Source of the DNA: XYD2-FULL-39-9 sp964561035
GTDB taxonomy: Bacteria > Patescibacteriota > Patescibacteriia > Magasanikbacterales > GWA2-37-8
Direction: 5' to 3'
Length of the DNA stretch: 17,276 nt
NCBI GenBank assembly: GCA_964561035.1
Contig: CAZLNR010000017.1
Span: forward strand, 1-17,276
Shown: positions 6,802 to 13,838 of the stretch, in pieces
Layout of the letters: each line of letters begins with the position of its first letter
How positions within the stretch are numbered: position 1 is the first letter of the stretch
Made by a program: the position numbers and the translations under genes
The notes under the pieces: model-generated
Databases searched by the model: none
Told to the model about the DNA's origin: nothing
The model's input: only the letters and a program-made list of their open reading frames with translations

Positions 6802-7545
6802 TTATATTACATATCGGCTAAACCCGTCTGTAAACACAGCCGTACCATCCGTAGCCACCATATACCCCTCACAATCGGCCTGGGTGCCGATGAACGCAAT
6901 ACCGTTTTTTCCCATAGCAAACGCAGCTGTGGCAAAACGATCGGCTTCATACACATTGCTTGCCACCACAGTCATACTTACAATATCTGAAATTTTTTCT
7001 TGGCGCGCATGAGGATTATATATATGATCCCCGCGCACATATGTACCTGAAGTGGCAATACCGCAATTTTCTAATTGTAAAACTTTAATTATCTCTTGTT
7101 CATTAAATGGATTGCGAATACCTACTCGCCACAATTGGCCTTCGGCATTTTTTCCTGAGACCTGAATATCTCCGCCTGCTTCTACATAAAAATTTTTAAC
7201 CCCATGAGCCCGCATCATTTGCGCCGCATTTTGCACCGCCCATCCTTTTACCAAACCTGACGGATCATAGGTGCCATCGGCTCGTTGTATATCAAAGTAC
7301 CCATTTGTTTCTTGTTTGGTTTTTTCAGAGAGTTCAAACACTTCCTTCATTTCTTGACTAAAGGCATCGGGTAAAATTATGCCTTTATTGAACTTAGAAA
7401 TTTCACTGTTTGGTTTATAGGTGCTAAATTTTTCATCTACATGCGTAAAATACGCAAAGACTTTTTCAACAATATCAGATGGAAATTGCGCATCCGCAAT
7501 GGCAACAGTAATCGGCATGCCCATTATAATACGAGAATTCTGCAT
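6802..7545 (-). CDS. apbE: FAD:protein FMN transferase (ApbE family)
   Basis: ApbE attaches FMN covalently to a threonine of target proteins, using FAD. In the 247-residue product I see the N-terminal MGMPITV, FSTYKPNSEIS at 40-50, DPSGLVKGWA at 94-103, EAGGDI at 122-127, GIATSGTY at 162-169 and ADRFATAAFAMG at 201-212. The last contains the Asp and Thr usually involved in Mg binding. Most bacterial ApbE proteins are exported lipoproteins, but this one starts directly at the catalytic domain. The ATG is only 12 nt after the stop of the FMN-binding gene, so a signal peptide could be encoded only by overlapping that gene. It is therefore predicted cytosolic. Its likely substrate is the neighbouring DTVSGAT protein. 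No SD is visible. Confidence 0.92.
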   Translation of the reverse strand: MQNSRIIMGMPITVAIADAQFPSDIVEKVFAYFTHVDEKFSTYKPNSEISKFNKGIILPDAFSQEMKEVFELSEKTKQETNGYFDIQRADGTYDPSGLVKGWAVQNAAQMMRAHGVKNFYVEAGGDIQVSGKNAEGQLWRVGIRNPFNEQEIIKVLQLENCGIATSGTYVRGDHIYNPHARQEKISDIVSMTVVASNVYEADRFATAAFAMGKNGIAFIGTQADCEGYMVATDGTAVFTDGFSRYVI

Positions 7546-7557
7546 GATACGTTTAAA

Positions 7558-7998
7558 TTATAACTTAGCCTGCACCAAAGCGGAGGCAAGGGATTCGCGA
7601 AAAGCGCGGCTGGTTTGTGTGGCGCCGGAAACAGTATCAACTTGGGCGTTTTGCGCGGTAATTGCTTCTGAACGCAATATCGGCACAGCACGGCCATTTA
7701 CCTCCAAAGAAGTGCTCTGCTCACGCGGATGATCTAAAAAAATCACTTCGGTAATAAAACCCTGGTTTATCGTCACTTCAACTTGCACGCGACCATAGTA
7801 AGCATCAGCGCTTACGCCTGTGTAGCGTCCATCTTTATACAACGGCTGACGCCCTGTCATATCAATCGCGCTCGTGTTTACAGTCGCGTTAGATGCAGCG
7901 TTGCGCACACCTGAGTTACCAGACCAAGTTCGGTAATAGATTACATACGCAATAAATGCAATAATCGTTACTGAAGAAAGAAAAAGTTTTTTCATCAT
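7558..7998 (-). CDS. Membrane-anchored FMN-binding domain protein (FMN_bind)
   Basis: A small flavoprotein of 146 residues. Residues 3-4 are KK, then a hydrophobic segment at about 5-22 gives an N-in anchor, placing the rest outside the cytoplasm. The FMN_bind domain runs from about 52 to 146: YKDGRYTG at 54-61, GRVQVEVTINQGFITEV at 69-85, and the flavinylation motif DTVSGATQTS at 121-130. T127 is the expected acceptor of FMN in phosphoester linkage. It is the first gene of an operon with apbE (12-nt gap) and the NqrB/FNR fusion, and probably serves as outer electron carrier for that reductase (inference). Two ATGs in tandem (7998, 7995) could serve as start; no SD is visible. Confidence 0.9.
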   Translation of the reverse strand: MMKKLFLSSVTIIAFIAYVIYYRTWSGNSGVRNAASNATVNTSAIDMTGRQPLYKDGRYTGVSADAYYGRVQVEVTINQGFITEVIFLDHPREQSTSLEVNGRAVPILRSEAITAQNAQVDTVSGATQTSRAFRESLASALVQAKL

Positions 7999-8024
7999 AC
8001 TAAGACATTAAGTAATTGACAACT

Positions 8025-8053
8025 ATCCTATCATTAAACAAAGGTTAGTTCAA
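8025..8053 (-). promoter_or_regulatory. Candidate promoter of the flavin operon
   Basis: On the minus strand TTGAAC (8048-8053) and TAGGAT (8025-8030) are 17 bp apart. The same TAGGAT is used as the likely znuA -10. A short inverted repeat (AGTTC 8047-8051, GAACT 8058-8062) overlaps the -35 and might be an operator. Confidence 0.35.
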
Positions 8054-8082
8054 CTAGGAACTGATCCAGCATATCATAAAAC

Positions 8083-8099
8083 TACTACATGGTGTAGTA
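8083..8099. repeat. Inverted repeat TACTACA-TGG-TGTAGTA
   Basis: Two perfect 7-bp arms with a 3-bp spacer lie between the end of the YibE/F gene and the flavin operon promoter. There is no T-run on either side, so a terminator is unlikely. It could be a repressor site upstream of the flavin operon; it resembles BlaI/CopY-type TACA/TGTA half sites but with a 3-bp spacer. Confidence 0.4.
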
Positions 8100-8121
8100 A
8101 TTTATACACAATTCTAAGCTT

Positions 8122-9120
8122 TTATCTTTTACGAGTATACCACCAGGCAGCTAAAAATGTACTGATTGGAACTGCAAGCACAAGTACCGTACTACCTACC
8201 ATAGTACGAACGATTTCCTCGGCAATAAAAGCGCTGTTTATGGTCATCCAAAACGCATGGGTTTTTTGGCTGCTATACAATAAAAGCAATGGCAGCGAAA
8301 CACCGGCATAAGCTAAAATAAGAGTATTAACAAGCGCCGCAATATGCTCTCTCCCAACCGATAAACCTCGTTTATATAACTCTCTAAACCCGATATGATT
8401 GCCAACTAAATAAATTTCCTCTACTGCTGCTGCCTGAGCGGTGGTTACATCATCCAAAATACCCAACACGCCAATTAAAATACCTCCTAACAATAATCCG
8501 CGCACATTAATATGTTCAGCGCCAAACTGCAAATAAAAAACCTCTTCAGTACCAGTGCCGGATAAATGGGCCAGGGTTACGAATAGCCAGTCAATTGCCA
8601 CAGCCAACACCAAAGCAATAAAACTACTAGTAATCGCCACGCGCGAACGGCGTGTAAATCCATGCGACACAAGCAGCGATACAAATAGTATGGCAAAGGC
8701 ACCNNNNNNNNNNNNNNNNNNNNNNNNNNNNNNNNNNNNNNNNNNNNNNNNNNNNNNNNNNNNNNNNNNNNNNNNNNNNNNNNNNNNNNNNNNNNNNNNN
8801 NNNACTACTTTTTCCCCCTGCTTAACCTTTTGATTTTCTGTAATCGCAAAACTGCCCCCATGGTCAATCGTTATTTTTTTACCTTTCTCTTGCCCGTTTA
8901 TAATTTCAATTTCAACTGTTTGGTACATTTGAAAATAGTCTGGCTCCACTTCCCTTTCGCCAACTTCTATAATACGCAACACTCTGCCCACGTAATATGT
9001 ATCCGACAGATCCGCTTTCTCCGGAGCATTTACAAGCTCTTCATTGGCAGCTAACGCGGGAAATTTAAAAATAACCAATCCCGATAAAAATAAAAACAAA
9101 AAAAATATTTTCTTAAACAT
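8122..9120 (-). CDS. YibE/F family membrane protein, interrupted by assembly gap
   Basis: The product starts with a signal peptide (basic KK at 3-4, hydrophobic core, cleavage after FPALA near residue 24). A soluble region follows, with TYYVGRVLRIIEVGE and KKITIDHGGSF. After the gap come several membrane segments with GGILIGVLGILDDVTTAQAAAVEEI, the typical YibE/F core. Only about 105 residues before and 193 after the gap are known, so real length is uncertain. The family's exact function is unknown; it is a predicted transporter-like membrane protein. The ATG at 9120 lies 8 nt after the fur/zur stop, so the two are probably co-transcribed and may both respond to zinc. A TTG at 9126 is possible but adds only two residues. 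Confidence 0.8.
   Translation of the reverse strand: MFKKIFFLFLFLSGLVIFKFPALAANEELVNAPEKADLSDTYYVGRVLRIIEVGEREVEPDYFQMYQTVEIEIINGQEKGKKITIDHGGSFAITENQKVKQGEKVXXXXXXXXXXXXXXXXXXXXXXXXXXXXXXXXXXGAFAILFVSLLVSHGFTRRSRVAITSSFIALVLAVAIDWLFVTLAHLSGTGTEEVFYLQFGAEHINVRGLLLGGILIGVLGILDDVTTAQAAAVEEIYLVGNHIGFRELYKRGLSVGREHIAALVNTLILAYAGVSLPLLLLYSSQKTHAFWMTINSAFIAEEIVRTMVGSTVLVLAVPISTFLAAWWYTRKR
8704..8803. other. 100-N scaffold gap
   Basis: Exactly 100 undetermined bases, the usual placeholder for a gap of unknown size. It falls inside the YibE/F gene. The frame happens to stay open across it, but both gap length and frame continuity are unproven. Confidence 0.99.
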
Positions 9121-9128
9121 ATTCAATA

Positions 9129-9566
9129 TTAGCCATTATGCAACGCGCAATTGGCACAGATTCCAAAAAATTCAAGGGAATGCTCTTCCACGCTTGCAAA
9201 TCCTAATTTCTTTAATAATTTTTTATCAATCAAGCCAAGACCGCAATTGGCTATATCGGTAATCTTGCCACATTGAGCGCAAACTAAATGATGATGGTGT
9301 TGTTTTTCTACCAACTCAAAATATGCCTGCCTATCTTTTAAGCGAATTTGGCGGCAAATTCCCAGCTGCGCGAGCGACTCCACATTTCTATATAAAGTCA
9401 CTTTATCTATTTTAGATCCTTTAAGCTGCGCAAATAACTCATTTACACTCAGCGGTTTCTGCGCATGTTTTAAAATATCCAAAAGCCGCAAACGAGCCGG
9501 GGTTGATTTAAGCCGCCCCTGCTTAAGCAAAGATCGAGATTCTTGGTTGTGCTGCACACATTTCAT
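9129..9566 (-). CDS. zur: Fur family metal-dependent repressor, probably Zur
   Basis: This 145-residue DNA-binding protein has a winged helix, with TPARLRLLDILKHA at 22-35 and the recognition region KVTLYRNVESLAQLG at 55-69. The C-terminal dimerisation and metal domain has HHHH at 90-93, CAQC at 96-99, H129 and CANC at 137-140. The two CxxC pairs are the usual structural zinc site. Divergent placement from znuABC makes zinc sensing most likely (inference). It lies 8 nt before the YibE/F gene. Its promoter is TTGCAA-17-TATAAT on the minus strand. The -10 ends 9 nt before the ATG, so the leader should be only a few nucleotides or absent. The operator at 9592-9611 implies autoregulation. Confidence 0.88.
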   Translation of the reverse strand: MKCVQHNQESRSLLKQGRLKSTPARLRLLDILKHAQKPLSVNELFAQLKGSKIDKVTLYRNVESLAQLGICRQIRLKDRQAYFELVEKQHHHHLVCAQCGKITDIANCGLGLIDKKLLKKLGFASVEEHSLEFFGICANCALHNG

Positions 9567-9575
9567 AGCGAGCGC

Positions 9576-9604
9576 ATTATATCATAAATGCAAACTACTT
9601 GCAA
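9576..9604 (-). promoter_or_regulatory. zur promoter, TTGCAA-17-TATAAT
   Basis: The -35 is TTGCAA (9599-9604) and the -10 is a perfect TATAAT (9576-9581), with a 17-bp spacer. The -35 hexamer is self-complementary and is also the -35 of the opposing znuA promoter. Confidence 0.7.
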
Positions 9605-9611
9605 GTATTTT
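9592..9611. promoter_or_regulatory. Candidate Zur operator, 20-bp inverted repeat
   Basis: The core TACTTGCAAGTA (9596-9607) is a perfect 12-bp palindrome, extended by AAA and TTT on the outside with one mismatched pair: 9 of 10 pairs match. It covers the -35 shared by both divergent promoters, so bound repressor would block both. Confidence 0.65.
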
Positions 9612-9627
9612 AAATCTGTGCTAGGAT
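9599..9627 (+). promoter_or_regulatory. znuA promoter, TTGCAA-17-TAGGAT
   Basis: The -35 is TTGCAA (9599-9604) and the -10 is TAGGAT (9622-9627), with a 17-bp spacer. Predicted start near 9634 gives a leader of about 25 nt without an SD. A second small palindrome (GTATA-TAG-TATAC, 9630-9642) lies at the start site. Confidence 0.55.
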
Positions 9628-9658
9628 GCGTATATAGTATACATTATTAACCACATCT

Positions 9659-10594
9659 ATGAAAATCAGAAATAAAATACTTGTCGCTTTAGCCATACTT
9701 TTGGCTGCATATTTAGTATTGGAAAAAATGGCTTTACCAGGAAACGCGCCGACTCGGCCTACAACCGAAAATGGCTCACCGCAAATTCAAACATCAGTGA
9801 GTTTTTACCCGCTTGCTTACCTGGTTGAGCAAATAGCTGGCAAAAATGCACACCTGATCACTATTACTCCAGCCGGCATGGAACCGCACGATTTTGAGCC
9901 ATCCCCTACTGATATTGCTAAAATATACGGTTCAAAGATTTTTATTTTTAACGGCAATGGCCTGGAGCCATGGGCAGAAAAAATCGCCGGAGATGTAAGT
10001 AAAGAACAAAATACTTCTGTAATTAAACTCAGTGATTATTTAGCATCTATTACAGAGCCGACTATTGGTGCGGATCCGCATTTTTGGCTTGACCCAAACA
10101 ATATGTCTTTGGCTGCCGATAAAATTACCCAGGCCTTTGTAGACAAAGATAATACAAACGCTCAATATTACATGGCAAACCGTGATTCTCTAAAAGAAAA
10201 ACTCACTCAACTAGACCAGGCATTTGCCACAGGCTTGGCAAATTGCACCAACCGAGAAATAATCACAACCCACGATGCATTTGGTTATATGGCCAAAAGA
10301 TATAATTTTACGACATTTCATATTTTAGGATTCTCTCCTGACGAAGACCCATCTCCAAAAACCATTGCCAGCATATCTACGCTAGCAAAGAAAAAAAATG
10401 CGCAATATATTTTCTTTGAAAATGCTGCCAGCCCAAAGCTTGCTCAAACCATTGCCCAAGAAGTTGGCGCGCAAACCTTAGTACTCAATCCGATTGAAAG
10501 TCTAAACGAAACAGAACGCACACAAAACCAAGATTACTTAAGTCTAATGAATATCAACTTACAAAACCTGCGAACTGCCATGATATGCAAATAA
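9659..10594 (+). CDS. znuA: Zinc ABC transporter substrate-binding protein
   Basis: The extracytoplasmic metal receptor of a cluster A-I ABC importer, 311 residues. The N terminus MKIRNK is followed by a hydrophobic stretch (about 7-21) without a lipobox Cys, so it may be an uncleaved anchor or a signal peptide. Metal ligands fit the family: H77 in EPHDFEPS, H141 in DPHFWLDP and H205 in TTHDAFGYMAKRY; the fourth acidic ligand is probably E280 in NPIES. There is no long His-rich loop, so zinc versus manganese rests mainly on the adjacent Zur-like gene. It overlaps znuC by 10 nt, implying translational coupling. Confidence 0.92.
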   Translation: MKIRNKILVALAILLAAYLVLEKMALPGNAPTRPTTENGSPQIQTSVSFYPLAYLVEQIAGKNAHLITITPAGMEPHDFEPSPTDIAKIYGSKIFIFNGNGLEPWAEKIAGDVSKEQNTSVIKLSDYLASITEPTIGADPHFWLDPNNMSLAADKITQAFVDKDNTNAQYYMANRDSLKEKLTQLDQAFATGLANCTNREIITTHDAFGYMAKRYNFTTFHILGFSPDEDPSPKTIASISTLAKKKNAQYIFFENAASPKLAQTIAQEVGAQTLVLNPIESLNETERTQNQDYLSLMNINLQNLRTAMICK

Positions 10595-11337
10595 AACCAA
10601 TCATCTCTGCGGAACATCTAACATTTTCTTACAACAATTCACCTGTTATAGATGACATTTCTTTTGATATAACCGCCGGTGATTATGTGGGTATTATCGG
10701 GCCTAATGGCGGTGGAAAAACTACATTACTCAAAATACTGGTTGGACTAATTAAGCCGCAAAGCGGCACTATCAAGATTAACGGTAAAAATATTAAAGAT
10801 AAAAATGCTACCGCCGATATTGGCTATGTGCCCCAACGAGTTGCCATGGAAAACAGCTTATTCCCAGCCACAGTTTACGAAATTATTGAAAGCGGACTAT
10901 TAGCAAAAAAAGGATTATTTGGCAGGGCCACGCACCATGACAAGGAACGCATAGATATCGCTTTAAAAGAAGCCCAGATATACGATCTTAAAGATCGGCT
11001 CATGAGCAGTTTATCTGGCGGGCAAAGACAACGTGTATACGTTACCCGCGCCTTGGCCAGCAATCCGAGCATACTGGTTCTAGACGAGCCGTTTACCGGT
11101 ATTGATATGACATCTCAAAAAAATTTCTACGCTTTTCTTAAAGAGCTAAATACAAACAAACACCTCACGATTCTTTTTGTGTCTCATGATATTGATACCA
11201 TAACTCAAGAAATTAAATCTGTTTTGTGCTTAAACCGCGGGCAATTCTGTTTTGGTACAAAAGAAGTCATCCATCAAGAAAATACAATTGAAAAAATCTA
11301 CGGAAAAAATATTACTCATATTCACCACGGCTCATAA
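10585..11337 (+). CDS. znuC: Zinc ABC transporter ATP-binding protein
   Basis: The cytosolic ATPase of the metal importer, 250 residues. Walker A is GPNGGGKT at 39-46, the Q-loop Gln is Q84 in YVPQR, the signature LSGGQ is at 143-147, Walker B ILVLDEP is at 163-169, and the switch His is H201 in VSHD. The tail ends HIHHGS, a small His cluster that may bind metal (inference). The start overlaps the last codons of znuA and there is no SD, as in the other core genes here. Confidence 0.96.
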   Translation: MQIKPIISAEHLTFSYNNSPVIDDISFDITAGDYVGIIGPNGGGKTTLLKILVGLIKPQSGTIKINGKNIKDKNATADIGYVPQRVAMENSLFPATVYEIIESGLLAKKGLFGRATHHDKERIDIALKEAQIYDLKDRLMSSLSGGQRQRVYVTRALASNPSILVLDEPFTGIDMTSQKNFYAFLKELNTNKHLTILFVSHDIDTITQEIKSVLCLNRGQFCFGTKEVIHQENTIEKIYGKNITHIHHGS

Positions 11338-11341
11338 CTAT

Positions 11342-12139
11342 ATGCTAGAAATTTTTCAATACGATTTCATGATACGAGCATTTATCGCCGGCTCTATCGT
11401 AGCTCTGCTTGCTCCAGCAATCGGAATTTTTTTGGTGGTAAAACGATACTCTCTGCTTACTGACACACTGTCTCATGTTTCGCTTGTCGGTATCGCTATT
11501 GGTGTTTTGGCAGGCTTTAACCCAATCATTACTGCGGTAGCAGTTTCTACCATCGCCGCTCTCAGCATGGATAAGCTGCGTTCCGGTAAAAAAATATTTG
11601 GCGAAGCAACACTAAACCTGTTTTTATCAGGCGGCTTGGCCTTATCCATAATTTTATTTAGTATCAGTAAAAATCTCAACACTAATATTTTTACCTATCT
11701 TTTTGGCAGCATTACCACAGTCACCAGTTTTGACCTGTATTTAATCAGTGCCTTAGGAATATGCATCTTTGCCATTATCGTTTTATTATTCAAACGTTTT
11801 TTTATTACCGCATACGATGAAGAGCTTGCCCAAGCAAACGGCTTGCCAATTTCAGCCCTCAATGCCATTCTTATGATTTTGGCAGCAATAACCGTATCAA
11901 TCAGCATGCGTATTGTGGGAGCTCTCATGGTTGGAGCCTTAATGGTCATTCCAGTACTTACCGCCCTGCAATTTGGGCACAGTTTTTTAAAAACTTTTTT
12001 ATTTGGCTTAGCAGCTTCGCTTATTTCCGTTTGCTCAGGATTATTTATATCTTTTTATCTTGATCTGCCGAGCGGAGCTTCCATTGTCTGCGCGTCACTT
12101 ATATTGTTTATTATCAGCCTCATTACAAATAAAAGATAA
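11342..12139 (+). CDS. znuB: Zinc ABC transporter permease
   Basis: The integral membrane permease of the importer, 265 residues, ABC-3 family. The pattern shows many hydrophobic helices. Typical features are KRYSLLTDTLSHVSLVGIAIG at about 34-54, where the family has a DAxSH motif, AYDEELAQANGLP and the GALMVGALMVIPVLTAL segment. The ATG at 11342 lies 4 nt after the znuC stop; an in-frame non-ATG start at 11252 would add 30 non-family residues overlapping znuC. It is the last gene of the operon and is followed by a terminator. Confidence 0.94.
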   Translation: MLEIFQYDFMIRAFIAGSIVALLAPAIGIFLVVKRYSLLTDTLSHVSLVGIAIGVLAGFNPIITAVAVSTIAALSMDKLRSGKKIFGEATLNLFLSGGLALSIILFSISKNLNTNIFTYLFGSITTVTSFDLYLISALGICIFAIIVLLFKRFFITAYDEELAQANGLPISALNAILMILAAITVSISMRIVGALMVGALMVIPVLTALQFGHSFLKTFLFGLAASLISVCSGLFISFYLDLPSGASIVCASLILFIISLITNKR

Positions 12140-12142
12140 AAT

Positions 12143-12168
12143 AAAAAGACGCCGTATGGCGTTTTTTT
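12143..12168. terminator. Bidirectional terminator between znuB and the frameshifted gene
   Basis: ACGCC (12149-12153), loop GTAT, GGCGT (12158-12162), with A-runs on the left and T-runs on the right. It can end both znuABC (plus) and the minus-strand unit ending at 12183. Confidence 0.8.
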
Positions 12169-12182
12169 ATTTTCTGTATTTC

Positions 12183-12474
12183 CTACGGTCTAGTCGGCTC
12201 ATTATCAGAAAAATCGGATGATAGCGGTGTCCTGTCTTCTTTTGGCACTAACTGCATCTGCGCCAGCACAGCGCGACGATCTTGCTCCATTTCCTGTATA
12301 AAGGCAGCACCTGGCTCTAGCGCAAGCACATCACCATCATCAACCGGTTGTAAACCACTCTCTCCCCCCTATTTCTAATTCCGGAACTGCAGCAAATGCT
12401 GCCATACCGGCTTTTTCGGCTGAAGTTAACGGATTGTTTCTTTCCCCTCCTGGTCGCACTCTTTGCTCAGACAT
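12183..12474 (-). pseudogene. 96-residue gene of unknown function with a +1 frameshift
   Basis: Reading from ATG 12474 gives MSEQRVRPGGERNNPLTSAE and on to PELEI, then a run of six G (12364-12369 as C). In the current frame a TGA follows soon after. If the run had five G, the frame continues without a stop as GESGLQPVDDGDVLALEPGAAF and so on to a TAG at 12183, giving 96 residues. Both halves have gene-like composition: soluble, acidic, Q/E-rich C-terminal half, no membrane segment. It starts 19 nt after the terC stop on the same strand and probably shares its transcript. Sequencing or assembly error in the homopolymer, a true mutation, or programmed slippage are all possible. No SD is visible and I recognise no family. 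Confidence 0.65.
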
Positions 12475-12493
12475 ACAACACAGTATTAATTAA

Positions 12494-13414
12494 TTAAATC
12501 TTTTTTGGAAAAATAATTGATAAAATAATTGCTGTCGCCAACGCCCCCATAATAACGCCAAAAGAAATAATGGACGAAATATGCAAATCAATCATACCCG
12601 ACAACATTTTAGCGCCTATAAACAATAAGATAAAAGCCAAGCCTTTTTGCAGATGATGAAACTTGTGCAAAACGCTTTCCACTAGAAAAAACAGGGCGCG
12701 CAACCCCATGATGGCAAAAATATTTGATGTAAATATAATAAACGAATTTTGAGAAATAGCAAATACGGCTGGAATGGAATCTACCGCAAAAATAATATCA
12801 GTCCCCTCTACTAGCATCATAATAAGAAATAACGAGGTAAGCACTGTGCGCCCATGCTCCTTTACAAAAAACTTGCCATTATGATGATTTGGAGAAAACG
12901 GTAGAAATTTTTTAGCCAGCACGGCAATTTTATTTTTTTCAAGATCAATATGTTCTTCTTTCTTATCACGCAATAATTTAATTCCGGTATACAAAAGTAT
13001 TACGCCAAAAATATACAGCACCCAATGAAACTGGCTGATAATTACAGAGCCAACACCGATAAATACGGCTCGAAATACAATTGCGCCCATAATACCCCAA
13101 AACAATACTCGGTGGTGGTATTTTTCATCTAGCTTGAAATAACTAAAGATAAGCATGATAACAAACAGGTTGTCTACTGACAGCATTTTTTCGGTAACAT
13201 ACGCGCTTAGAAATTCCGCCGCCAGTGTTTTGCTTAAAAACAGGAATATTAAGAAACCAAAACCTAATGCAATTCCCACCCAAAACAAAGACTGATTAAC
13301 CGCCGATTTAATTTCAACTTTATGCACTTGCCGATTGAAATACCCCAAATCCAGGGCTAAAAAGCCGGCAATAATCACAAAGAAAAGAATCCATAAACCT
13401 GTTTGTGCGTCCAT
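12494..13414 (-). CDS. terC: TerC/Alx family membrane protein
   Basis: A polytopic membrane protein of 306 residues. TerC/Alx proteins are linked to tellurite resistance, manganese export and metal loading of secreted enzymes. Visible motifs are LDLGYFNRQ near the N terminus, SVDNLFVIMLIFSYF at 79-93 and EGTDIIFAVDSIPAVFA at 203-219; the acidic residues D81, E203, D206 and D212 form the family's metal-site signature. The Alx-like subgroup fits by length. I chose ATG 13414 because MDAQTGLWILFF begins the first helix; the extension to 13483 runs into the promoter. A promoter lies at 13440-13467. No yybP-ykoY-type riboswitch is evident in the short leader. Confidence 0.9.
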   Translation of the reverse strand: MDAQTGLWILFFVIIAGFLALDLGYFNRQVHKVEIKSAVNQSLFWVGIALGFGFLIFLFLSKTLAAEFLSAYVTEKMLSVDNLFVIMLIFSYFKLDEKYHHRVLFWGIMGAIVFRAVFIGVGSVIISQFHWVLYIFGVILLYTGIKLLRDKKEEHIDLEKNKIAVLAKKFLPFSPNHHNGKFFVKEHGRTVLTSLFLIMMLVEGTDIIFAVDSIPAVFAISQNSFIIFTSNIFAIMGLRALFFLVESVLHKFHHLQKGLAFILLFIGAKMLSGMIDLHISSIISFGVIMGALATAIILSIIFPKKI

Positions 13415-13494
13415 ATAAAATATAAATAAATGCCGATATAGTATAGCATTACGGCAGAATATAACAAGCCGACAGATTGACAAAAACCGGTTTT
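13376..13494. repeat. 119-bp direct repeat, copy 1 (terC 5' end plus divergent promoters)
   Basis: This covers the first codons of terC, the terC promoter and the -35/palindrome of the next plus-strand gene. From 13397 on it differs from 13950-14068 at only a handful of positions plus two small indels; the terC-coding edge is less similar. Confidence 0.9.
13440..13467 (-). promoter_or_regulatory. terC promoter, TTGTTA-16-TATACT
   Basis: On the minus strand TTGTTA (13462-13467) and TATACT (13440-13445) have a 16-bp spacer. Predicted start is about 20 nt before the terC ATG. In the duplicated copy the corresponding -10 reads TATGTC, so it looks damaged. Confidence 0.55.
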
Positions 13495-13505
13495 ACACCT
13501 ATACT
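13477..13505 (+). promoter_or_regulatory. Promoter of small membrane gene 1, TTGACA-17-TATACT
   Basis: Perfect -35 TTGACA (13477-13482), 17-bp spacer, -10 TATACT (13500-13505). The spacer starts with the perfect palindrome AAAACCGGTTTT (13483-13494), a likely protein-binding site. Among the strongest promoter-like sequences in the window. Confidence 0.8.
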
Positions 13506-13535
13506 ATGCGCTATTGTTCCACAAGGAGAGTCTCC

Positions 13536-13817
13536 ATGGAGAAGAAAACAATCAATGGCGCGATCTGCGCCACAGCATACCTGGTCACCGCTGTGGCCAT
13601 CCTGATCCTGGGCTACTGCCTGATCCGCAGCACATACCTTCTCGTGCGAGAGGTTGGCTGGAATGGGCAGAACCCGCCCGTATGGTGGCAGCAGATTGTT
13701 GCCATAGCCCTGAGCTTTGCGCCACCCGTGGCGCTCGGAGCCGGGTTGTACCGACACCTCTTCGGACCGCCAATTGCGGAATCACCCTTGCCTGACGCAG
13801 GAGTGCGTCGTCGGTAA
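13536..13817 (+). CDS. Small WWQQ-type membrane protein, copy 1
   Basis: Unknown function, 93 residues. A strong SD (AAGGAG 13523-13528) lies 7 nt before the ATG. There is a hydrophobic segment at about 12-32, then the core YLLVREVGWNGQNPPVWWQQ, a second hydrophobic stretch (VAIALSFAPPVALGAGL) and a basic tail ending RRR. It is paralogous to the product at 14109-14357, which shares (Y/F)LLV(R/K)E..W.G..P..WWQQ. Local GC is high (37 of 60 bases at 13681-13740, against 25 of 60 at 13021-13080 in terC) and codon use is G/C-ending, unlike its copy. Probably two membrane helices with a conserved loop between them. The SD lies in GGAGAGTCTCC, a near-palindrome. Its flanks are shared with copy 2. 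Confidence 0.75.
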   Translation: MEKKTINGAICATAYLVTAVAILILGYCLIRSTYLLVREVGWNGQNPPVWWQQIVAIALSFAPPVALGAGLYRHLFGPPIAESPLPDAGVRRR

Positions 13818-13838
13818 GAACCAGAGGTGGACTACTCG

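Noticed and set aside
7994..8022. TTGTCA-17-TATGAT promoter on the minus strand before the FMN_bind gene
   Set aside because: Its -10 covers the ATG codons, so transcription would start inside the gene and remove the membrane anchor. A weaker promoter at 8025-8053 fits better.
9630..9642. Second Zur operator at GTATA-TAG-TATAC
   Set aside because: Short, AT-only palindromes are common in start regions, and its sequence differs from the main palindrome; kept only as a remark.
13396..13440. yybP-ykoY-type manganese riboswitch before terC
   Set aside because: The predicted leader is only about 20 nt, too short for that riboswitch, and no multi-stem structure is visible.
13449..13795. Alternative frames over the first small membrane gene on both strands
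   Set aside because: Only the frame starting at 13536 has an SD at proper spacing, and only it is homologous to the 14109 gene.
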